From NCBI GenBank assembly GCA_933228675.1, contig OW121740.1, forward strand, positions 155,416,828 through 155,480,827: DNA of 64,000 nt. Reading direction: 5' to 3'. Position numbers and translations under genes: made by a program. The DNA comes from Stomorhina lunata (taxonomy: Eukaryota > Arthropoda > Insecta > Diptera > Rhiniidae). The notes beneath the pieces were generated by a model. The model made no database searches, was not told the DNA's origin, and saw only the letters and a program-made list of their open reading frames with translations. This document shows, piece by piece, positions 57,176 to 64,000 of the stretch (position 1 is the stretch's first letter; every line of letters begins with the position of its first letter).

Positions 57176-59849
57176 TTGGAAATGGTGTAGTAAACATAGT
57201 TTTAAAATATATCTTTTTTTTAATTTGCATATTTCACTCTATGTTTTCCACTTCATTGCAACTCATAAAAACTTATGAAAATTAATGAAGTTCATTCATT
57301 TATGCCTTCGTTTATTCATTAATAAAATACAACAATTTTATGATAATTTTTAAGATTTTATTGGTTTGCATTACATTAGACATCATTTATTACATTGACC
57401 AGAGTCCAGCTGCTGTTAGTTGGTCTACCCTCGACTACTGAGATTTATTTTAAGATATATTTTCAATGTTTTCTTAATCGAAAAAAAAACTTGCTAGTAT
57501 ATACTTAATATAAAACTTAAAAAATATTTAATTAATTTTTTTTCTCAGTGGGAGATGATAAAAATTAATCGAAATAATTAAAATTTTTTTTAAGTCGAAA
57601 ATTTTAAGTAGCCAATTAAGACAAAAAGTAGCCAATTAACACAAAAAAAGTTGTGTAAGACCAAAAAAAATGCTAGATCTTATACATTGTACTCTTTAAA
57701 AGCTTTTAAAGCTTGTACGTTATGAAGTGTCACACCCACTTTATTCTGCGGATCTGAGGCGTTAGCATAATGGTTTCTTCCGTTGACTGCAAAATTTTTT
57801 TGGATGCTAAATCCTTCGAATGAAGATTTAAAAATTTCCTAAATTAGTTTTTTCTTTTATTTTCCTGCTCTAGAAACAAGAAATTACTTCCCGAACAAAC
57901 CAATATTTTAAGAGTTTAATTTGAATTGTTTTTTTATGATTACTAAATAATACAAATATTTTGAAGAATTAAAATTTGTATAAAACTTTGAAACTTGTTT
58001 AAACAAATGCATAATTAAAGAACAATAATCGAAATTGATATAATAAAAATTCTAATGCAGTTAAATTTAAATATTTGTTATCTAGTAAAATTAATATTCA
58101 CAAAAGATTTTTAAAGAATAATTTTAAAAGTAAAGCTTGTTTCTTAAACTATTCAGGAAATATTTTTAAAGATTTTGGAAAAAAAAACGTGCATTTTAAC
58201 AATAAATAAGACCAATACTTCTAAACTTTATATTTCTAATACTGACACATACATTTGTAAGTAAGTAAAGAAATAGAAATTGTGTGTCTGTATGCATTCG
58301 TGTAAGAATTCAAAAAAAATATTTGTTAAATCTTTGGAACCCGAAAAAACAACAAAAAACTCAAACCTTTTAGAGAATCTTAAGCGCATGCGTGCGAGTA
58401 TTGAAAAAATATAAAAGCATTTCAAATTTTATTTTTGTTGCTGATGTCGATCTTTTTTTTTTTTGTTAATTTTTTGCAAAAACCTTTTTTTTTTTTGTTT
58501 TGTTTTTAGCGCAGCTCCAATACGTGACTTACAAACTAATTTCAAAAATATTCAAGGTTGCAAATGCTGTTTTGTTTTTCAGTTTTGTTTTTATATACAT
58601 TTTTAAATTTATATAAAAAGTTACTTTTGCTGGCTTTTTTAGATTTTGGTGTTTCTTTTTATTATTTTTTTGTTACAAATTTCTGCGAATTTATTTATTT
58701 TATTGTAGTCTCGATCGTTTTGTGAAGTTTATGCGTGTAACATCAATAAATCAATAGGAATTTTATAAAGTTCAAAGCAAAAAAAAACATTGGACACATA
58801 GGAAGGGTACAGTTTGAAGTTTCCGTAAAATATTTATTTGGGACATTGTAAAATTATATTGCTTTTCATAGTCAACATTAAAAATATTAAGATTGTTTTT
58901 TCGTTTGAAATTCCCACAAAATTCACTTAAAACCAAAAAAAATATACATATTTATATCCTTGATAATTATGAGCTTTTAAGACAATTAAAACTATTTATT
59001 TTAATAAGCAATCAAATTTCTACATAAACATTCAAAAAGCTTTAATATTTTTCAATAGACCTTTTGTATCTAAATTTCTTCTTACTAAAAGCTTCTTTAT
59101 TATAATCTTTTAACTAAAAGCTTTTCATTAAAATAAGATGTCCTTAAAATTTGTTGTTCAAACTATTTTTCCTACTGATAATATTATTAGAAAATATCCC
59201 TTTAAAAAAAAATATTTTCTTTCAACTTTTAAAGAAAGTACTTCCAAAAAAAAGCCCTTCCTTAATGCCTAATGATACACAATAGACAATTATATTTCAA
59301 AAGCTTTTTTATGAAAGTTTTTGAGTTTTTACGCCAAAAATTGGAGAAGTAAATCAGATTATCTACATATATATATGTATATAAAATCCTTATTACTAAA
59401 ACTTTTCATTAAAAGCTTTTTTCACTTTATTATATTATATAAACTTTTATAGAAAGCTTTTTTTCCAACCGCCAATTTTATCCATAAAGCTTTTCTACAA
59501 GAAAAAATCTGTTGAAATGAATTAAAAAACCCATCCGATTTAAAAAACCCTTTCCTTTAACTTTTTTATTGTTACTTATATAACATTAAACAATTTTCTT
59601 CCTAAAGCTTTTAGATGGAATACTTGAAAAAGTTCACCTTTTTTATAGAAAATAATTCTCCTTAGCACTTTTGCCTCATTCAATCTTTGTTTGCTAAACA
59701 TTTTCATTTGGAATCTACAGAGAAACAATTTTCAACTGCAAACTTTTCTATAGAAGACTATTTATACCTAAGTTTTTCTATAGGACATAATGTTCACTAA
59801 ATCATTTCATTTGGCAACAATTAATATACGGGTTTTTTGATTTAAAAAT
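57176..59849. other. AT-rich DNA, nothing firmly recognised
   Basis: No gene-like frame: the 65-codon minus frame at 58228-58425 has no motif. From about 59040 onward isolated AAGCTTTT and AAAGCTTTTT strings increase in density toward the array that follows. T-runs at 58450-58505 are simple sequence. Confidence 0.45.
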
Positions 59850-60600
59850 TTTTTAAAAAAGCTTTTGCATAAAAAGCTTTTGCATAAAAAGCTTTAATGT
59901 AAAAAGCTTTTATATAAAAGGCTTTTATATAAAGGCTTTTATATATCAGTGTTTTATTTAAAAGCTTTTATGTAGAAAACTTTATTGTAAAAAGCTTTTA
60001 TATAAATAACTTTTATGTAAAAAAAAATTTATAAAAAACTCTTATGTAAAATACTTTTATATAAAAGGCTTTTATGTGAAAAGCCTTCATGTAAAAAGCT
60101 TTAATCTAAAAAGCTTTATTTTAAAAAGCCTTTATGAAGAAAGCTTTAATGCTTTTATATAAAATTATTTATATAAAAAGCTTTTATTGATAAGGCTTTT
60201 ATATAAAAGCTTTAATATATAATATATATATATATATATACATATATGTAATGTCTATAATATAAATATTAAAAGCTTTTATATAAAAAAAAAGTTATAA
60301 GAAGCTTTAATTTAAATAACTTTTATGTAAAAAATTTTTATATAACAAGTTCTTATGTAAAATACTTTTATATAAAAGGCTTTAATGTAAAAAGCTTTAA
60401 TGTTAAAAGCTGTAATGTAAAAAGCTTTAATGTTAAAAGCTTTAATGTGAAAAGCTTTTATGAAGAAAGATTTAATTCAAAAAGCTTTAATGTAAAAAGC
60501 TGTTATAAAAAAGCTTTTAAGTTAAAGGTTTTAGATAAAATGCTTTGTCTAAATAGCTTTTATATAAAAAGCTTTAATGTAAAAAGTGAGAAATATTTTT
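59850..60600. repeat. degenerate AAAAGCTTTTATATAA minisatellite
   Basis: Units of about 15-18 bp: AAAAGCTTTTGCATA, AAAAGCTTTAATGTA, AAAGGCTTTTATATA. The period is loose. AAAAGCTTTT is a perfect palindrome. A TA microsatellite of about 35 bp lies at 60212-60248. Scattered AAGCTTTT motifs continue to about 61700 without regular spacing. Confidence 0.8.
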
Positions 60601-61790
60601 GGTAAGAAACTATTACAATATTAGGATTTTTGGATTTTTTGTTAATTTAAAGCTTTCCTATACAAATGTAAAATTTATTTTTCTAAACAAAAAGTTTAAA
60701 CTTTTGGGACTCTTAAACTTTGTATTAAAAGCCTTTAAAGTGAAAGCTTTTCGATAAACATTTCCTTTAACTGAAAAATATATGCAACTATCCAAAACGC
60801 TGAAAGCATTTTTATTAAAAATTATTCTTCTAAAAGCTTTTTATATAAAATTATGTTCACTTAACTTTTTCTCCCCATTGTGAAACTTCTATTAGAACTT
60901 AATTTTTTCCGTATATAAAATATAACTTAACATTGTTATAGATATCGTTTAAGACTAACAGCTTTTCATTAAAAAACTTTTACTGTTAGATGCTTTTCTG
61001 ACCAAAATCCCTAACTGAAAAAAATTGTATTTAGCTAAAAAATTTAATTTTTTTGGATAATTGGATTATCAGGAAAGTTATAGTTGAAACTCTCGAAAGC
61101 TTTTCAGTTCAAATATGTTTTTATAATATAATTATTACATCAAATGCCCTTTCAATTAGTTTTTTGTGTATATAATAAAAAAATGCATTGAAGAGCTTAA
61201 AGCTTTTTAAAATGAAGCTTAATATTTCTTCTATTTAAAATATAAGCTTTGCTATAAATAATTTTTTTGGCTGAAGGTTTTTGTATTAAATTCGGTTATC
61301 AGCAAACATTTTTTAACAAAATTTCTTTCGATAAAGATCAATAAAAAGTCTTCCTCTGCATAATTGGACTACCAGGTTTCTATATGTAATGGGAATGTTT
61401 GGAAGCTTTTCGGTTTAATAACATTAATTTCTAAAATATGATTCATTGAATGCTATTTCAACTCATTTTTGTTCTTGTACATAAGTATAATATAAAAATT
61501 TCACTTAAAAGCTTAAATCATGTTAAAGTTAAACTTTTCAATGAGAACTATTTCCTCTATTAACAAAAATGTATATCTAATCTTAGCTTCACTTTACTAA
61601 ACATTTTTCTAGGGAAACTACTTTCTATTTAGTTGAATAAAAAGTCCTCTTCTAAGTAATTGGATATCCCACATTCTATTATACTATGGAAATATTTGGG
61701 AGCTTTCCCGTAAGATAACTTAAATTTCCATAATATATTTTACCGAAAGTTTTTTTAAGGAAGTGTTTGTATGTAAATGGTACCAATTTT
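60601..61790. other. AT-rich DNA with scattered AAGCTTTT motifs
   Basis: Low-density AAGCTTTT and AGCTTTTC strings remain, consistent with an eroded edge of the preceding array. No other feature. Confidence 0.45.
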
Positions 61791-61880
61791 GTTTAAGTAG
61801 TTTTTAGTAACATAAAATTCTTTTAACAAAAATGCTTTAAAATTTTTGTTAAAAGAATTTTATGTTGCTAAAAACTTAAA
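61791..61880. repeat. near-perfect 90-bp hairpin
   Basis: The left arm TTTTTAGTAACATAAAATTC, then TTTTAACAAAAAT, is matched by ATTTTTGTTAAAAGAATTTT, then ATGTTGCTAAAAACTTAAA, around an 8-base loop GCTTTAAA. The inner 30+ bp pair with a single change that would be a G-U wobble in RNA. A 3-base bulge follows, then a few more pairs. Size and shape resemble a small foldback MITE or a pre-miRNA-like or hpRNA-like hairpin. There is no evidence of expression. Confidence 0.8.
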
Positions 61881-62340
61881 AAGTGGATCAAATTGCATGA
61901 ATAAATTACATTTAAATGGAGTAATTCTCTAACTCTAAAAAGGAGTAAATATAGATTTTATGAAAATAAGAAAAAGCTCCAAAAACAAACTCACAACAAA
62001 CAAATTTGATAAAAAAAAATATATTTCAAAAAAAGACAAAATTGTCAGACTGAATTTAGGCAAAACAAAAATAAAAAAAGATGATGTGATCCCTTTAAGA
62101 TAAAGAGCCATAAAAGCTCCCTCTCTTACAGCATTTACCTAAAAGCCAGCTTACACCAACACAAAGAAATAGTTGGAGTTGGCGTTGAATCAAAAACTTC
62201 CTAATTTTGCTGCGGTCTCTGGTGAGTAAGAATTGATGACAACTTCTCTCTAAAATAAAATGTATTGTTTCGTTTTACTTTTGGAACTAATGCAAAAACA
62301 AATTAAAAAAAAAAACCAAGCCCCAAAATTAAAATTAGCA
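61881..62340. other. A-rich unassigned DNA
   Basis: A-rich stretches with a less AT-rich patch at 62095-62230 (AGCTCCCTCTCTTACAGCAT). No frame of note. Confidence 0.4.
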
Positions 62341-62960
62341 GAGGGATGACTGAATGACATACAAACATAAATTTACACTAATGCAGACGGATGGACAGAC
62401 ACATACAGATACTAATACACTCAAACTATATTTCGATCTATTGTCTGAAAAGTTGTTGGTGTTTGAATTTTTGGTGATTTGCGACTGCTGCAATATCACG
62501 TTTTGCGTTATATTTACTTCTCTTTGCGATTTTATTTTGATGCTGTTGCTGCTGTTTGGCATTTCATTGCTAATATGCTCTGTTGTAGTCGTCTCTGTTG
62601 ATCATGATGATGGTGATCTTCTTTCTTTTGAATTTTCAAGGCCAAGCTCCAAATGATCATTTTTTGTCGATTGTTTTTGATGTAGTTTTTAGGTTTTCTT
62701 TGTTGTTGTTGTAGTTGCAAAAATATTTTGTTTCGCCGTCTGTTTCGGTTTTTTATGTTTGGATTTTGTTGTTTTTATGTCTTTAGATATTTACGATCAT
62801 ACAAACTTATGGATGTATTTAGTTTATGTGGTTCAATTCCGCGTTTGTGAGCTCCATTAAAGTTTAAAATTTTTTTTTGGAGATTTTTTTTTTCTAAATT
62901 TTACATGTGTTGCAAGAGATGATGAAATCATTGTTAGAAGATTTTGTTCAACTACAAAAG
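62341..62960. other. GTT/CAA-triplet and GAT-rich island, possible UTR or regulatory DNA
   Basis: CAGACGGATGGACAGACACA near 62384, TGATGCTGTTGCTGCTGTTT near 62537, GATCATGATGATGGTGATC near 62600 and TTGTTGTTGTTGTAG near 62701. Frames on both strands (100 codons plus, 75 and 62 minus) overlap each other and follow the triplets. It resembles the islands at 25.8-26.5 and 41.4-41.8 kb. No protein domain recognised. Confidence 0.4.
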
Positions 62961-64000
62961 ATTTTTTCCTATAGATATTTTTCTATAGAAAAATTTTCCC
63001 AATAAACATTTTTCCAAAGAAATGTGTTTCCAACAAACATTTTTCTATAGAAAAGTGTTCCTAAGAAACATTTTTCTATAGCAAATGTTAACAAGAAACA
63101 TTTCTCTATAGAAAAGTATTCCCAAGAAACATTTTTCTAGAGAAAAGTGTTTCCATTGAGCATTTTTCTATAGAAAAGTTTTCTAACTGAACATGTTTCT
63201 ATAGAAATGTGTTCCCACTGAACATTTTTCTATAGAAAAGTGTTCCCACTGAACATTTTTCTATAGAAAAGTGTTCCCACTGAACATTTTTCTATAGAAA
63301 ACTCTTCCCACTGAACATTTTTCTATGGAAAACTCTTCCCACTGAACATTTTTCTATAGAAAACTCTTCCAACTGAACATTTCTCTATAGAAAAGTGTTC
63401 CCACTGAAGATTTTTCTATAGAAAAGTGTTCCCACTGAACAGTTTTCAATAGAAAAGTGTTCCCACTGAACAGTTTTCAATAGAAAAGTGTTTCCACTGA
63501 ACAGTTTTCTATAGAAAATTGTTCCCACTGAACATTTTTCTATAGAAAAGTGTTCCCATTGAACAGTTTTCTATAGAACAGTGTTCCCACTGAACATTTT
63601 TCTATAGAAAAGTGTTCCCACTGAACATTTTTCTATAGAAAAGTGCTCCCACTGAACATTTTTCTATAGAAAAGTGTTCCCACTGAACATTTTTCTATGG
63701 AAAAGTGTTCCCACTGAACATTTTTCTATAGAAAAGTGTTCTCACTGAACATTTTTCTATAGAAAAGTGTTCCCACTGAACATTTTTCTATAGAAAAGTG
63801 TTCCCACTGAACATTTTTCTATAGAAAAGTGTTCCCACTGAACATTTTCATATAGATAAGTGTTCCCACTGAAAATGTTTCTATAGAAAAGTGTTCCCAC
63901 TGAACATTTTTCTATAGAAAAGTGTTCCCACTGAACATTTTTCAATAGAAAACTCTTCCCACTGAACATTTTTCTATGGAAAACTCTTCCCACTGAACAT
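62961..64000. repeat. 31-bp minisatellite GTTCCCACTGAACATTTTTC, cut by the window end
   Basis: The unit is GTTCCCACTGAACATTTTTC plus TATAGAAAAGT (31 bp), about 33 units in the window. The left edge is degenerate; from about 63200 it is very regular. Variants include CTCTTCCCACTG and CAGTTTTCAATAG. It contains the TTTTCTATAGAAAA core. It continues past base 64000, so its true length is unknown. The minus-strand frame of 78 codons is a shadow. Confidence 0.95.

Overview
The window looks like non-coding, repeat-dominated nuclear DNA from a calyptrate fly (blowfly, flesh fly or house-fly type). Base composition is strongly A+T-rich on both strands. I found no intact protein-coding gene; almost every open frame is a by-product of tandem repeats or of copies of one interspersed element. 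The fly assignment rests on three things: a ~0.75-0.8 kb element present in seven large copies whose core (GAGTCGATTTAGCGATGTCC, then GTC-rich DNA) closely resembles the INE-1/DINE-1-type repeats I remember from Drosophila; opa-like CAA/CAG islands typical of fly UTRs and introns; and a decayed transposase of the Tc1/mariner superfamily type common in arthropods. The species cannot be named from this. It could be a large intron or an intergenic region.

Layout. 1-10.1 kb: a 19-bp satellite (about 1.18-4.35 kb) and its reverse complement (6.37-9.14 kb, resuming at 10.0 kb), flanking a 2-kb spacer that holds the transposase relic; one helentron-like element (HINE) sits within the right arm. 10.1-18.1 kb: MITEs, a head-to-head pair of HINEs, a truncated HINE, and a HINE split by an 841-bp MITE (12-bp terminal inverted repeats, 8-bp target duplication) that carries a 21-bp minisatellite. 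18.3-22.3 kb: a 1.5-kb element with ~430-bp inverted arms and a ~207-bp tandem triplication. 23.3-25.3 kb: a 29-bp minisatellite. 25.8-26.5 kb: a CAA/CAG-rich island. 27-28.5 kb: three small foldback elements, one with piggyBac-like TTAA ends. 29-31.5 kb: a HINE and a 1.3-kb element with matching ends that contains tRNA-like DNA. 32.4-34.7 kb: a 30-bp minisatellite containing an inserted segment with a complete-looking hammerhead ribozyme on the minus strand. 34.7-38.6 kb: a HINE, another TTAA foldback, and a decayed relative of the ribozyme segment. 38.7-57.2 kb: a nested mirror arrangement, 22-bp satellite / 11-bp satellite / centre / inverted 11-bp satellite / inverted 22-bp satellite, with a 31-bp minisatellite on the left side only and a TTAA foldback element in the centre. 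57.2-64 kb: AT-rich DNA, an AAGCTTTT-rich degenerate array, an isolated near-perfect hairpin, a CAA/GTT-rich island, and a 31-bp minisatellite running off the end.

No genes act together here. The functional candidates are RNA- and structure-based: the hammerhead ribozyme with its associated mobile segment, and three large inverted satellite or element pairs that would give very long double-stranded RNA if transcribed through. All calls were made by eye; copy numbers are array length divided by unit length.
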